Shown: positions 35,046-44,674 of the stretch, one piece after another
How positions within the stretch are numbered: the stretch's first letter is position 1
Layout of the letters: every line of letters starts with the position of its first letter
Source: Nocardioides sp.
Lineage (GTDB): Bacteria > Actinomycetota > Actinomycetes > Propionibacteriales > Nocardioidaceae
Assembly: GCF_025965415.1 (NCBI RefSeq)
Contig: NZ_JAOPWY010000185.1
Span: forward strand, 1-59,012
DNA length: 59,012 nt
Direction: 5' to 3'
The notes under the pieces: model-generated
What the model was told of the DNA's origin: nothing
The model's database searches: none
The model's input: only the letters and a program-made list of their open reading frames with translations
Position numbers and translations under genes: made by a program

Positions 35046-36131
35046 ATGGCAACAGTGAGCTTCGAGAAGGCCCAGCGGTGGTATCCGGGGGCCGACGAAC
35101 CAGCGGTCCCGGGCATCGACCTGGAGATCAACGACGGCGAGATCATGGTCCTCGTCGGACCCTCCGGCTGCGGCAAGTCCACCACCCTGCGCATGCTCGC
35201 GGGGCTGGAGGAGGTCAACAGCGGACGGATCCGGATCGGCGACCGCGACGTCACCAACGTCCCGCCCAAGGACCGCGACATCGCGATGGTGTTCCAGAAC
35301 TACGCGCTCTACCCGCACATGTCCGTCGAGGAGAACATGGCGTTCTCGCTCAAGATGGCCAAGGTGCCGACCGCCGAGCGCAAGGAGCGCGTCGCCAAGG
35401 CCGCCGAGATCCTCGGCCTCACCGAGTTCCTCGAGCGCAAGCCCAAGGCCCTCTCCGGCGGCCAGCGCCAGCGCGTCGCCATGGGCCGCGCGATCGTGCG
35501 TGCCCCGCAGGTCTTCTGCATGGACGAGCCGCTGTCCAACCTCGACGCCAAGATGCGGGTGCAGACCCGCACCGACATCGCGCGCCTCCAGCAGGACCTC
35601 GGCGTCACCACCGTGTACGTCACCCACGACCAGGTCGAGGCGATGACGATGGGCGACCGGGTGGCCGTGATGAAGCTGGGCGTGCTCCAGCAGGTCGACA
35701 CCCCGCTGAAGCTCTACGACAAGCCAGCCAACCTCTTCGTCGCCGGCTTCATCGGCTCGCCGCAGATGAACCTCCTCGAGGGTGTCGCGGCCGAGGACGG
35801 CACCGTGAAGGTCGGTGGCTACGCGGTCCCCGTCGACCCGACGGCGGAGCGCAAGATGAAGGGCCGGGTGACAGTGGGCGTGCGTCCCGAGAACTGGCGT
35901 CTGGTCACCGCCGAGGAGGGCGGCCTGCCCGTGCACGTGACGGTCGTCGAGGAGCTCGGCGCCGACAGCTTCGTCTACGGCACCTGCGACGTGGAGGGCG
36001 TGCCCTCCAACGTGATCGTCCGGATCGCCGGCCGGCACCACCCGCAGAAGGGCGAGACGCTCTACGTCACGACCGACCCGCAGCACGTCCACGTGTTCGA
36101 CACCGAGACGGGCGAGCGCCTGTCCGACTGA
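35046..36131 (+). CDS. msmK: sugar ABC transporter ATPase (MsmK/UgpC-like)
   Basis: Walker A GPSGCGKSTTLRML (about residues 38-51), Q-loop MVFQNYALYPHMSV, signature LSGGQRQRVAMGRAIV, Walker B VFCMDEPLSNLDAK, switch YVTHDQVEAMTMGDR, then the two-part TOBE regulatory domain (VTVGVRPENWRLV). 361 aa. GGAGA seven bases before ATG 35046. It has its own start region and a strong terminator after it, so it is monocistronic. The neighbouring GH36 operon lacks an ATPase, which makes this the probable energiser; shared MsmK-type ATPases are well known for CUT1 importers. Confidence 0.92.
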   Translation: MATVSFEKAQRWYPGADEPAVPGIDLEINDGEIMVLVGPSGCGKSTTLRMLAGLEEVNSGRIRIGDRDVTNVPPKDRDIAMVFQNYALYPHMSVEENMAFSLKMAKVPTAERKERVAKAAEILGLTEFLERKPKALSGGQRQRVAMGRAIVRAPQVFCMDEPLSNLDAKMRVQTRTDIARLQQDLGVTTVYVTHDQVEAMTMGDRVAVMKLGVLQQVDTPLKLYDKPANLFVAGFIGSPQMNLLEGVAAEDGTVKVGGYAVPVDPTAERKMKGRVTVGVRPENWRLVTAEEGGLPVHVTVVEELGADSFVYGTCDVEGVPSNVIVRIAGRHHPQKGETLYVTTDPQHVHVFDTETGERLSD

Positions 36132-36142
36132 GCACCGGCACA

Positions 36143-36175
36143 GGAGCCCCCCGGAGCGCCGCTCCGGGGGGCTCC
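36143..36175. terminator. 15-bp perfect hairpin terminator
   Basis: GGAGCCCCCCGGAGC (36143-36157) pairs perfectly with GCTCCGGGGGGCTCC (36161-36175) around GCC. It lies between the ATPase stop and the convergent GH32 stop and can act on both strands. Confidence 0.9.
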
Positions 36176-36191
36176 TCGCTGCCTGCCGGGC

Positions 36192-37598
36192 TCAGACGTG
36201 GACGGCCAGGTGCAGGACGTGCGCGGTGCCACCCTCCGCGAAGACCGTGAGGCCCGAGCTCGTGGGGTCGGGGAACACCTGGTCGGTCATCGCCAGCTCG
36301 CCGTCGCCGACGAACACCTCGACCGAGGCCACGTCGACCACGACCTCGAGGCGCACCGGCCCGCCGCCGCCCGGCCCCCCGCGGGGCGGCAACGGCGCCG
36401 TGTGGACGGCCGGGAACTCCGGGTGGACCTCCACCCCCGAGCGGGTCCGGTCGAGCGCCACGGTGCCGGCCGCCGGGTCGATCCGGATGGTGGTGTGCTC
36501 GCCCTCGCCGACCCTGACCTGCAGGCCGAGGCGGTCCGCCGTCCCGGGCTCGATCTCGGCGACCACGCGGTACGACGTCGCCTCGACCGGCAGCGGCAGG
36601 GTGTCGGTGAGGTTCTGCCCGGTCAGCTCGACGACGAGCTCGCCGGCGCGCGCGACCGGGCGCTGGACCAGCACGAGCCCCTCGTCGCGACGGCGCAGCG
36701 AGAGGCGCCGCGCCAGGCTCATCGAGCCCCGGAAGTCGGTCGCGGGGACGCGGTCGGCGTACTGCCAGTTGCTCATCCACGCCTGCACGACCGGCTCGGG
36801 GCCGTCGGCGTAGGAGATCGCGGCGTAGAAGTCGGCACCGTGGTCGACCCACCGCGCCGCCTGTGTGGACCGGAAGCCCCGCTCGTCGAGCTCGCCGACG
36901 AAGTACTGCATGCCCGAACCGCCGCCCGGACCGCCCGCCTGCACGCTCACCAGCAGGACGGCCGCCGTTTCCGACGTGCCCTCGACGGGCACCACGACGA
37001 GGTCGGGGCACTCCCAGACGCCGTCGGTGAAGCCCTCGGGGCCGAAGCTCGAGGCGTGCTCCCAGGTCAGGAGGTCCGTCGAGCGGTAGAGCTCGACCGT
37101 CCGGTCCTCGGCGAGGACCAGGACCATGGCCCAGCCGTCGCCCTCGCGGAACACCTTGGGGTCGCGGAAGGCCGTGGAGCCGATGTCGAGCACCGGGTTG
37201 CCGGCGTACGTCTCCCACGTGCGGCCCCGGTCCAGGCTGTGGGCCGCGCACTGGGACTGGATCCCGGTCGCCGGGTCGAAGCGCGTGTAGAGCGCCACGA
37301 GCGGTGCCCGGCCGTCGGGCGCGAGGCCCGAGGTGTTCGCGGTGTCGTGCACGACGCTGCCCGACCAGATGTGCTCGGAGTCCGAGCCGACCAGCGCCGT
37401 GGGCAGCTCCGTCCAGGTGAGCAGGTCGGTGCTGACCGCGTGGCCCCACGACATCGGCCCGGGCTCCAGGGAGTGGGGGTGGTGCTGGAAGAAGAGGTGG
37501 TGCTCGCCGTCGTGGACGACCAGGCCGTTGGGGTCGTTGAGCCATCCCCTCTGCGGCGTGAAGTGGTCGCGGGGCCGGACGGCGGGATCGAAGGTCAC
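36192..37598 (-). CDS. GH32 beta-fructofuranosidase (sucrose/levan hydrolase)
   Basis: It cleaves the fructose end of sucrose, raffinose or fructans. WLNDPNG (Asp22, nucleophile) is at the N-terminus. FRDPKVF holds the transition-state Asp and WECPDLVVV the acid/base Glu. [12 protein letters not shown] and the C-terminal beta-sandwich ([20 protein letters not shown]) complete the family architecture. 468 aa without signal peptide, hence cytoplasmic and acting after import. The start is GTG 37598; TTG 37607 is possible. It is divergent from the amylosucrase-type gene, 43 bases away, an arrangement that suggests common control. Confidence 0.93.
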   Translation of the reverse strand: MTFDPAVRPRDHFTPQRGWLNDPNGLVVHDGEHHLFFQHHPHSLEPGPMSWGHAVSTDLLTWTELPTALVGSDSEHIWSGSVVHDTANTSGLAPDGRAPLVALYTRFDPATGIQSQCAAHSLDRGRTWETYAGNPVLDIGSTAFRDPKVFREGDGWAMVLVLAEDRTVELYRSTDLLTWEHASSFGPEGFTDGVWECPDLVVVPVEGTSETAAVLLVSVQAGGPGGGSGMQYFVGELDERGFRSTQAARWVDHGADFYAAISYADGPEPVVQAWMSNWQYADRVPATDFRGSMSLARRLSLRRRDEGLVLVQRPVARAGELVVELTGQNLTDTLPLPVEATSYRVVAEIEPGTADRLGLQVRVGEGEHTTIRIDPAAGTVALDRTRSGVEVHPEFPAVHTAPLPPRGGPGGGGPVRLEVVVDVASVEVFVGDGELAMTDQVFPDPTSSGLTVFAEGGTAHVLHLAVHV

Positions 37599-37629
37599 GA
37601 CGCGCAAGCCTAGGGCCCCGCGTCTTCGC

Positions 37630-37635
37630 CATACT
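37630..37635 (+). promoter_or_regulatory. -10 element of leaderless amylosucrase-type transcript
   Basis: CATACT ends six bases before GTG 37642; no Shine-Dalgarno sequence is present. Confidence 0.45.
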
Positions 37636-37641
37636 GTGCGC

Positions 37642-39501
37642 GTGACCCGCCTGGACGCCGGCTTCGAGGACAGGCTCCTCGCATGGGAGCCCGACCTGCA
37701 CGCCACGCTCCAGCGGGTCTACGGACCCGGTGCCGCACGGGACGTGACCGACCGGCTGGTCGCGATCGTGCGCGCCGCGCACGCGGCCCGGCCCGACGAC
37801 CTGCGCGAGCTCGACGAGCGGCGGCTGCGCGAGGCCGACTGGTTCCAGCGGCCGTCGATGGTGGGCTACGCCGCCTATGCGGACCGCTTCGCCGGCACGC
37901 TGCACGACGTCGGCGAGCGCTCGTCCTACCTGCGCGACCTGGGTGTGGGCTACCTCCACCTGATGCCGCTGCTCGCCCCGCGGCCGGGGGAGAACGACGG
38001 CGGCTACGCCGTCATGGACTACCGCTCCGTGCGCCCCGACCTCGGCGCGGTCGACGACCTGCGCACGCTCACCACGACCCTGCGCGCCGAGGGCATCAGC
38101 CTCTGCCTCGACCTCGTGCTCAACCACGTCGCGCGCGAGCACGAGTGGGCGGCTGCCGCGCGGGCCGGCGACCCCGACCGGCGCGCCTACTTCCACGTGT
38201 ACGACGACCGCGAGCTGCCGGACGCCTACGAGGCGAGCCTGCCGGAGGTCTTCCCCGACTTCGCCCCCGGCAACTTCACCTGGGACGACGAGCTCGCGGC
38301 GTGGGTGTGGACGACGTTCAACGACTACCAGTGGGACGTCAACTGGTCGAACCCCGCCGTGCTGTGCGAGTACGCCGACATCATCCTGGCGCTGGCCAAC
38401 CTCGGTGTGGAGGTCTTCCGCCTCGATGCGATCGCCTTCATCTGGAAGCGGCTCGGCACGACGTGCCAGAACCAGCCCGAGGTGCACGAGCTCACGCGCG
38501 CGCTGCGCACCGTCGCGCGGATCGCCGCACCGGCGGTGGTGTTCAAGGCCGAGGCGATCGTCGGCCCGGCCGACCTCCCGGCCTACCTCGGCGTCGGTGA
38601 CCACGCGGGCCGGGTCAGCGACCTCGCCTACCACAACGGCCTGATGGTGCAGATCTGGTCGATGCTCGCCTCGGGTGACACCCGGCTGGCCGCGCACGCC
38701 CTCCAGCAGGTGCCGCAGCCTCCTTCGACCACCGCGTGGGCGACGTACGTCCGGTGCCACGACGACATCGGCTGGGCGATCTCCGACGAGGACGCGCACG
38801 CCGTCGGGATCGACCCCTACGCCCACCGCCGGTTCCTGTCCGACTGGTACTCCGGCGCCCACCCGGGCTCGTGGGCGCGGGGACTGGTCTTCCAGCAGAA
38901 CGAGGCCACCGGCGACCGGCGCATCTCCGGCACGCTCGCCTCGCTGGCCGGGCTGGAGGCCGGCGACCCGGACGCCGCGGCCCGGATCCTCTGGGCGCAC
39001 GCCGTCATCCTGGGCTTCGGCGGCCTGCCGCTGATCTGGATGGGTGACGAGCTCGGCCTGCTCAACGACCAGGGGTGGGCCGACGACCCGGCGCACGCCG
39101 CCGACAACCGGTGGGTGCACCGGCCGATGATGCCCTGGGACCCCGCATCGGCGTCAGGGGCCCATGACGACCAGCACGGCATCGGCGCCGGCCTGCGACA
39201 CCTGCTCGACGTACGCCGGGGGCTGCCGCACCTGCACGCGGCCTCGCCCACCGAGGTCTGGGACCCGCGCGACCCCGGCGTGCTGCTCGTCGTACGCCGT
39301 CACCCGCTCGGCCCGCTGCTCGCGGCGTCCAACGCCACGGGCGAGGAGGCGTGGGTCGCCGCCGACGTCCTGCACTGGCTCGGTCTGCACACCGACGGCC
39401 TCCACGACGCGATCAGCGAGAGCGCGCCAGAGCTGCGCGAGGGTGCGGTGCGGCTCGCGCCCTACGCCACTGCGTGGTTGTACGACAGCGGTGCGTCGTG
39501 A
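37642..39501 (+). CDS. GH13_4 amylosucrase-like sucrose-utilising enzyme
   Basis: The architecture is that of amylosucrase: an N-terminal helical domain (about 1-75), then a barrel starting [59 protein letters not shown] (nucleophile Asp262), FKAEAIVGP (acid/base Glu304) and [10 protein letters not shown] (stabilising Asp) are complete. [11 protein letters not shown] and the long B' region ([20 protein letters not shown]) are diagnostic of GH13_4. Such enzymes polymerise the glucose of sucrose or isomerise or hydrolyse it. 619 aa, cytoplasmic. Paired head-to-head with the GH32 gene, so two alternative sucrose-processing routes adjoin. Confidence 0.9.
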   Translation: MTRLDAGFEDRLLAWEPDLHATLQRVYGPGAARDVTDRLVAIVRAAHAARPDDLRELDERRLREADWFQRPSMVGYAAYADRFAGTLHDVGERSSYLRDLGVGYLHLMPLLAPRPGENDGGYAVMDYRSVRPDLGAVDDLRTLTTTLRAEGISLCLDLVLNHVAREHEWAAAARAGDPDRRAYFHVYDDRELPDAYEASLPEVFPDFAPGNFTWDDELAAWVWTTFNDYQWDVNWSNPAVLCEYADIILALANLGVEVFRLDAIAFIWKRLGTTCQNQPEVHELTRALRTVARIAAPAVVFKAEAIVGPADLPAYLGVGDHAGRVSDLAYHNGLMVQIWSMLASGDTRLAAHALQQVPQPPSTTAWATYVRCHDDIGWAISDEDAHAVGIDPYAHRRFLSDWYSGAHPGSWARGLVFQQNEATGDRRISGTLASLAGLEAGDPDAAARILWAHAVILGFGGLPLIWMGDELGLLNDQGWADDPAHAADNRWVHRPMMPWDPASASGAHDDQHGIGAGLRHLLDVRRGLPHLHAASPTEVWDPRDPGVLLVVRRHPLGPLLAASNATGEEAWVAADVLHWLGLHTDGLHDAISESAPELREGAVRLAPYATAWLYDSGAS

Positions 39502-39505
39502 GGGG

Positions 39506-40006
39506 TCAGCCCGCCCGTCGGGCGATGTAGCGCGGGAGGTCGAAGATCGTGGCCTTGATGTCGTCGGGGAACCATGAGGTGTCGCTGTTGGGCTCGTGCT
39601 GCCCGGCCAGGCCGAAGGCGTGGTTGTAGTAGTCCTCGATCTGCGACGACGTGACCTGCCCGCCTTCGTGCGAGAAGCCGCCGTTGACGAAGATGCCGAC
39701 CTCGAACCCGGCCACCTGGAAGTCGTCCGAGACGACCTGTCCCTCGCGTGGGGGCAGGGTGAACCCGTGGGTCCCGGCCGAGGCAGGGACCGTCGTGTTG
39801 AAGGGTGGCTGGATCACGCCGACCCCTTTGCCGAACTTCTTCATCGCGAGGTTGTTCAGCCGGTTGAGGTGGCAGATCGTCCGGAAGGATCCCTTGACGG
39901 TGCGCCCGGACTCGTCCTTCTTGGACCACTGGGCCTTCGCGGTGGCCGACGGCGGATCGTTCCAGTCCACCATCGCGCCTCCTGGCAGTCGCGCCTCCTC
40001 AGTCAT
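39506..40006 (-). CDS. uncharacterised 166-aa protein, possibly a diverged M15-like fold
   Basis: I do not recognise it securely. The region FRTICHLNRLNNLAMKKFG, then GVIQPPFNTTVPASAGTHGF, recalls the front of M15-like D,D-peptidase domains, in which a SAGTHD motif binds zinc. Here the Asp after the His is replaced (THGF), so catalysis is unlikely. GFEVGIFVNGGFSHEGGQ and a C-terminal Pro-Asp-rich segment follow. No signal or membrane segment. Its ATG (40006) overlaps the end of the 45-aa acidic gene by eight bases, giving a coupled pair. It is convergent with the amylosucrase-type gene, four bases apart. Confidence 0.6.
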   Translation of the reverse strand: MTEEARLPGGAMVDWNDPPSATAKAQWSKKDESGRTVKGSFRTICHLNRLNNLAMKKFGKGVGVIQPPFNTTVPASAGTHGFTLPPREGQVVSDDFQVAGFEVGIFVNGGFSHEGGQVTSSQIEDYYNHAFGLAGQHEPNSDTSWFPDDIKATIFDLPRYIARRAG

Positions 40007-40136
40007 CGCCCTCCACCTCCTCGTCGTAGTCGTCACTCGTGGGCTCGTCTGGCTCGTAGTCGGGCATCGGCTCGGCAGGTCCAGGCAGGCCAAGACTCGG
40101 GTCTTCGATGATCCCCGGTTCTGGGAGCTCGGTCAT
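39999..40136 (-). CDS. 45-aa acidic small protein
   Basis: The sequence is MTELPEPGIIEDPSLGLPGP followed by an Asp/Glu/Pro-rich tail ending DDYDEEVEGDD, with no basic residues at all. A strong ribosome-binding site (GAGGAGG, five bases before ATG 40136) and an eight-base overlap with the next gene argue that it is real despite its size. It has no recognisable family. The charge suggests an intrinsically disordered partner or antagonist of a basic protein; this is inference. Confidence 0.6.
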   Translation of the reverse strand: MTELPEPGIIEDPSLGLPGPAEPMPDYEPDEPTSDDYDEEVEGDD

Positions 40137-40215
40137 GGCGGCCTCCTCTGGTCGTCTCGGTGAGATCAGTGTCGACCTGCGACGAGGCGACAGCAAGGGC
40201 GAGGACGCGACGACA

Positions 40216-40249
40216 ACGGCCCCGCGGCCGAGGTGGCTCGCGGGGCCGT
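40216..40249 (-). terminator. 11-bp hairpin terminator after sugC
   Basis: ACGGCCCCGCG (40216-40226) pairs perfectly with CGCGGGGCCGT (40239-40249) around a 12-base loop, 42 bases beyond the sugC stop. Confidence 0.8.
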
Positions 40250-40290
40250 CGTCACGCCGACCAGCGGGGTCGGACGACAGTGCGGATCGC

Positions 40291-41550
40291 TCAGGTGGTG
40301 GCCGCGTTCGGGTCGACCGCGGCCTGCTCCTTGCCGACCTCCTCGGCCTTCGCGAGCGCCTCGACACCCGGGACGATGCCGGCGTTGTCGGCGTCCATGG
40401 TGAGGTTCTCGCCCGTGGCCGGGTCGAACAGGTGGATCTTGCGGGCGTCGACCCAGATCGTCGCGTCGTCGCCCTCGCTGATCCGGCTCGCGCCGTCGAG
40501 CGAGATCACCAGCTGCGTGCGCATCGACTCGCCGTCGAGGTCCTTCTCGAGCTGCGTGAGCTGCTCGCGCACCTCCGGCGGGGCCTCGAAGGGGATGTAG
40601 GCGTAGGCCTCGTTGCCCAGCCACTCCACGACGTCGACCGTGGCGTTGAAGGTCGCCTCGTCGGTGACCTTGTCACTGTCGACGACGCTGGCGTCCTCGA
40701 AGTGCTGGGGCCGGATGCCCGCGATGAGCAGCTCCTTGCCCTGCGCCCTCGCGGCCTTGTCATCGGGGATCGTCACGGTGCCGAACGGGAGCTCGACCTG
40801 GTTGCCCGTCACCTTCGCCGGCAGGAAGTTCATCGGCGGGGAGCCGATGAAGCCGGCGACGAAGAGGTTGGCCGGGTTCTCGTAGAGCTCACGCGGCGTG
40901 GCGTGCTGCTGGAGCACGCCACGCTTGAGCACCGCCACGCGGTCGCCCAGCGTCATCGCCTCGGTCTGGTCGTGGGTGACGTAGACGGTGGTGATGCCGA
41001 GCCGCTTCTGCAGACGCGAGATCTCGGTGCGCATCTGGCCGCGCAGCTTGGCGTCCAGGTTGGACAGCGGCTCGTCGAAGAGGAAGGCCTCCGCGTCCCG
41101 GACGATCGCGCGACCCATGGCGACGCGCTGGCGCTGCCCGCCCGACAGGTTGCCGGGCTTGCGCTCGAGGTGCTCGTCGAGCTCCAGCGTCTTGGACGCC
41201 TCGCGCACCTTCTCGTCGACCTCGGAGTCCGACTTGCCCGCCAGCCGCAACGGGAACGCGATGTTCTCGTAGACGGTGAGGTGCGGGTAGAGGGCGTAGT
41301 TCTGGAACACCATCGACAGGTTGCGGTCGCGCGGCGCCAGGTCGTTGACCTTCTTCCCCCCGATCATCATGTCGCCGTCGGTGATGTCCTCCAGGCCCAC
41401 GATCATCCGCAGGAGGGTCGACTTGCCGCACCCCGACGGCCCGACCAGGATCAGGAACTCGCCGTCCTCCACGTCGATGCTCACGTCGTTGACGGCGGGG
41501 AAGCCGTCGCCGTACTTCTTGACGATGTTCTTCATCTCGATGCCAGCCAT
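40291..41550 (-). CDS. sugC: trehalose-type ABC importer ATPase (SugC-like)
   Basis: Walker A GPSGCGKSTLLRM (about residue 38), Q-loop MVFQNYALYPHLTV, signature LSGGQRQRVAMGRAIV, Walker B AFLFDEPLSNLDAK, switch VTHDQTEAMTLGDR, then a TOBE-type regulatory domain starting FLPAKVTGNQVELP. At 419 residues it is longer than MsmK because of an insert (FEAPPEVREQLTQLEKDLDG) and a C-terminal extension after LFDPATGENL. Last gene of the lpqY-sugA-sugB-sugC cluster, 7 bases after sugB. It could also energise other CUT1 importers in the window. Confidence 0.9.
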   Translation of the reverse strand: MAGIEMKNIVKKYGDGFPAVNDVSIDVEDGEFLILVGPSGCGKSTLLRMIVGLEDITDGDMMIGGKKVNDLAPRDRNLSMVFQNYALYPHLTVYENIAFPLRLAGKSDSEVDEKVREASKTLELDEHLERKPGNLSGGQRQRVAMGRAIVRDAEAFLFDEPLSNLDAKLRGQMRTEISRLQKRLGITTVYVTHDQTEAMTLGDRVAVLKRGVLQQHATPRELYENPANLFVAGFIGSPPMNFLPAKVTGNQVELPFGTVTIPDDKAARAQGKELLIAGIRPQHFEDASVVDSDKVTDEATFNATVDVVEWLGNEAYAYIPFEAPPEVREQLTQLEKDLDGESMRTQLVISLDGASRISEGDDATIWVDARKIHLFDPATGENLTMDADNAGIVPGVEALAKAEEVGKEQAAVDPNAATT

Positions 41551-41557
41551 CAGCTGA

Positions 41558-42388
41558 TCACCCCTTCACTGCGCCGGAGGTGAGTCCGGCAACGATCTTG
41601 CGCTGGAACAGCAGGACGATGACGATCACCGGCAATGTGACGATGACCGACGCCGTCGCGAGCTGCGCGTACGGCGGGTTGAACGGATCGGGTCCGACGA
41701 AGAACGACATCTGCGCCGGCACCGTCCGCGAGGACGTGGTGGAGGTCAACGAGATCGCGAGCACGAACTCGTTCCACGCGAAGAAGAAGGTCAGGATCGC
41801 CGCGGTGAAGACGCCGGGTGCGGCGAGCGGGACGATGACCTTGCGGAACGCCTGCCACGACGTGGCACCGTCGACCTGGGCCGCCTGCTCCATCTCCCAC
41901 GGGATCTCGCGGAAGAAGGCCGAGAGGGTCCAGATCGCGAGCGGCAGCGTGAACGACATGTAGGGGATGATCAGGCCGGGCCAGGTGTTGAACAGCCCGA
42001 ACGTGGTCCACATGTCGAAGAGCGGCCCGACGAGTGCGACCACTGGGAACATGGCGATCGCGAGCGCCAGCGAGAGCACCAGACGCTTGCCCTTGAACTC
42101 CAGCCGCGCGATGGCGTACGCCGCGAGCGTCGCGAGGATCACCGACAGCACGGTCGCGATGAGCGAGATGCCGAACGAGTTGATCAGGGCCCGGGTGAAG
42201 TCGGGGTTGTCGATGATCGCCTTGTAGTTGGCGATCGTCGGGTCCTTGGGCAGGAACTGCGGGCTGCCTGCGGCCGTCTCGCCCTCGGACTTGAACGACA
42301 GCGAGATGATCCACGCCACCGGGAACAGGCACCACAGCATGATCAGGGCGAACCCGAACCACGTGCCGATTGCGTTCTTGCCCTTCAT
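41558..42388 (-). CDS. sugB: trehalose-type ABC importer permease (SugB-like)
   Basis: A 276-residue CUT1 permease with six helices. The first is FGFALIMLWCLFPVAWIISL. The EAA loop is EQAAQVDGATSWQAFRKVIVP and the MalG-type C-terminus is QRKIVAGLTSGAVKG. The start codon shares its A with the sugA stop (TGATG). Assigned as SugB by position and by the LpqY-like binding protein heading the operon. Confidence 0.88.
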   Translation of the reverse strand: MKGKNAIGTWFGFALIMLWCLFPVAWIISLSFKSEGETAAGSPQFLPKDPTIANYKAIIDNPDFTRALINSFGISLIATVLSVILATLAAYAIARLEFKGKRLVLSLALAIAMFPVVALVGPLFDMWTTFGLFNTWPGLIIPYMSFTLPLAIWTLSAFFREIPWEMEQAAQVDGATSWQAFRKVIVPLAAPGVFTAAILTFFFAWNEFVLAISLTSTTSSRTVPAQMSFFVGPDPFNPPYAQLATASVIVTLPVIVIVLLFQRKIVAGLTSGAVKG

Positions 42389-43344
42389 CAGCCCTCACCC
42401 CTCGCCTGGGCCAGGTCGACCCGGAACAGCTTCACGATCAACCACGCCAGCACCAGCACCGACAAGAACAGCAGCACCGACATGGCCGAGCCGAGCCCGA
42501 GCTGCATCTGCTCGATCACCTGGCGGTAGGTCAGGAACGAGATGGACTGCGTCCCCTCGGCCCCCTTGGTCATCACGAAGATGTTGTCGAAGATGCGGTA
42601 GGCGTCGAGGGCGCGGAAGAGCACCGCGACCATGATGGCCGCTCGCATGTTGGGCAGGATCACCTTGACGAGCCGCTGGGTCCACGTGGCGCCGTCGACC
42701 TTGGCGGCCTCGAGCATGTCCTCGCTCACCTGCGCCAGTCCGGCCAGCAGCAGCAGCGCCATGAACGGCGTGGTCTTCCAGATCTCGGAGACCATGATCG
42801 CGAACATCGCGTGCGGGTAGTCGCCGAACCAGTTGGTGTCGTCGGCGATGAACGGCAGCCAGTTGAACCACGAGTTCACGAACCCGTTGTTGAGCGAGAA
42901 CGCGAACTGCCAGGCGAACGCCGAGACCACGGTGATGATGCCGTAGGGGATCAGGATCGACGTGCGCATCAGGCCGCGCGCGAACACGATCCGGTGCATC
43001 ACCATCGCGAAGGCGAAGCCGATGACCAGCTCGACGGCCACCGTGACGACCATGATCAGGAGCGTGGTGCCCGTGCTCTTCCAGAACTGGTCGTCGCTGA
43101 GGATCGTCAGGTAGTTGTCGATGCCCACGAACGCCCGGTCGTCGGGCGCGGTCAGGCGGTAGCGGAACAGCGACAGGTAGAGCGCCTGGATCATCGGCCA
43201 GGCCGTGACCAGGAGCATGAGGACCACGGCTGGGGCGACGAGCTTGAGCCCGAGCCTGTTCTCGGCCGTGGTGCGGTCGCTGGTCACGTGCTTCTCCGGG
43301 CGGCGGACGTCCTTGTCCGCATCAGGTGCGACGGTCGTGCTCAC
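42388..43344 (-). CDS. sugA: trehalose-type ABC importer permease (SugA-like)
   Basis: A 318-residue permease. A hydrophilic N-terminus (STTVAPDADKDVRRPEKHVT) is followed by LGLKLVAPAVVLMLLVTAWP as first helix. The EAA loop is EAAKVDGATWTQRLVKVILP. GTG 43344 overlaps the lpqY stop as GTGA. It forms the heterodimeric channel with SugB. Confidence 0.88.
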   Translation of the reverse strand: MSTTVAPDADKDVRRPEKHVTSDRTTAENRLGLKLVAPAVVLMLLVTAWPMIQALYLSLFRYRLTAPDDRAFVGIDNYLTILSDDQFWKSTGTTLLIMVVTVAVELVIGFAFAMVMHRIVFARGLMRTSILIPYGIITVVSAFAWQFAFSLNNGFVNSWFNWLPFIADDTNWFGDYPHAMFAIMVSEIWKTTPFMALLLLAGLAQVSEDMLEAAKVDGATWTQRLVKVILPNMRAAIMVAVLFRALDAYRIFDNIFVMTKGAEGTQSISFLTYRQVIEQMQLGLGSAMSVLLFLSVLVLAWLIVKLFRVDLAQARGEG

Positions 43345-44657
43345 AGCAGGTCACCACCCTTCAGTACGTCCTCGATGAACGTCGACGACCGTCCCGGGGT
43401 GTCCTTGGTGACAGACCGCGGGGGGTGCCAGATGTTCTGGATGGATCCCGACACGTCGCTCCAGTAGGGCGTCACCGTGCGGGGTGCGGCCGCGTCGACG
43501 CTGTCCTGGAACAGCTGGAGCAGGTCCTCGGGGTAGGACTTCTCCTCGTCCGGGTCGCTCAGGGGCGGGTAGGCGTACCCCTCGGTGCTGGCGGGCATGT
43601 TGCCGGTGATGGCGGCGTTGATGCCCTGGCTCTCCGGGCTCACCAGGCACTGGGCCGCCTCGAGGGACTGCTCCTTGGCGTCGGAGTAGGCGCTCACGCC
43701 GATGCCGATGCCGCCGTAGGGCGGACGGGACTCCTCGCCCTCGACCGACTGCGGGTAGCGCGTGTAGCCGATGTCCTTGGCGACGTCCGGCGCGGTCGTG
43801 TCGTAGTTGTGCCAGATGTAGGTCCAGTTGACCAGGAACGAGCCCTCGTCGGATCCGAACGTCGAGCCCGCGGTGCCCTCGTTGGACACGCTGAGGTCGG
43901 CCGGGGCGGCCTCGGAGGTGGCGAGTTTCTCGACGATCTCGGCGGCCGCCTCGCCTGCGTCGTCGGCGATGGTGATCTTCGCGTCGACGCCCTCGCCGGC
44001 GTCCTCGAGGATGTGGCCGCCGGCGCCCTCGACGAGGGCGTTGATCCACACCACGTAACCCTCGTACTTGTTGGCCTGGACCCCGATCTTGGCGTCGTTG
44101 TCGTCGGCCGCGTCGATGATCTGGTCCCACGTCACGGGCTGGGACATGTCGATGTCGGCCTTCTCGACGAAGGACTTGCGATACCAGAGCACCTGGGTGT
44201 TGGACCAGAACGGGAAGACGACGAGCTTGTCCTTCCACGACGCTGCGTCCATCGCGCCCTTGAAGGTCCCCTGGTCCTCGAGCTGGGCCTTGGCCTCCTG
44301 CGGCACCTCGGCCAGGAAGCCCGCGTCCGCGAACTCCGCGGTGTAGGGCGGGTCGATCGACATCAGGTCGATCGAGGGGTCCTTCGCCGCGAGGCGCCGG
44401 GCCAGCTGGATGCGCTGCTGCCCGGCGTCCTGGGGGAGGACCTGCGTGGTGATCGTGTAGTCGTCGGTGGAGCACTTCTCGGCCACCGCCGCCTGCCCGC
44501 CGCTGTCCGGGTTGATGTACCAGACCAGCTCGGGCTTGCCGTCGGATCCACCGCACGCGGCCAGCATGCTGCTGGCGAGCGCCAAGGTGGCGATCGGGGC
44601 GGCGATGCGCCGAGCCCCCGGACGACCGCGCGATCGGGTCGATGATCGGATTCCCAT
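43341..44657 (-). CDS. lpqY: trehalose-type ABC binding lipoprotein (LpqY-like)
   Basis: The signal peptide ends in lipobox LAACGGSD (Cys at about residue 35). The mature part resembles mycobacterial LpqY, the binding protein of the trehalose-recycling importer: QRIQLARRLAAKDPSIDLMS, then YTAEFADAGFLAEVP, SNTQVLWYRKSF, VQANKYEGYVVWINALVEGA and GGIGIGVSAYSD. 438 aa. GGAGGGG precedes ATG 44657. The order lpqY-sugA-sugB-sugC matches the mycobacterial operon. Other alpha-linked disaccharides are possible substrates. Confidence 0.82.
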   Translation of the reverse strand: MGIRSSTRSRGRPGARRIAAPIATLALASSMLAACGGSDGKPELVWYINPDSGGQAAVAEKCSTDDYTITTQVLPQDAGQQRIQLARRLAAKDPSIDLMSIDPPYTAEFADAGFLAEVPQEAKAQLEDQGTFKGAMDAASWKDKLVVFPFWSNTQVLWYRKSFVEKADIDMSQPVTWDQIIDAADDNDAKIGVQANKYEGYVVWINALVEGAGGHILEDAGEGVDAKITIADDAGEAAAEIVEKLATSEAAPADLSVSNEGTAGSTFGSDEGSFLVNWTYIWHNYDTTAPDVAKDIGYTRYPQSVEGEESRPPYGGIGIGVSAYSDAKEQSLEAAQCLVSPESQGINAAITGNMPASTEGYAYPPLSDPDEEKSYPEDLLQLFQDSVDAAAPRTVTPYWSDVSGSIQNIWHPPRSVTKDTPGRSSTFIEDVLKGGDLL

Positions 44658-44674
44658 GCGCCCCTCCTATTTAT

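Noticed and set aside
36067..39120. Very long open frame on the minus strand across the GH32 and amylosucrase-type genes
   Set aside because: Composition is Arg/Gly/Pro/Ala-rich with no fold signature, and it lies antisense to two complete enzymes with all catalytic motifs. Such frames are expected from third-position GC bias.
39506..40136. Classical toxin-antitoxin pair
   Set aside because: The acidic first gene and overlap fit superficially, but the second protein shows no known toxin motif, so I leave it as uncharacterised.
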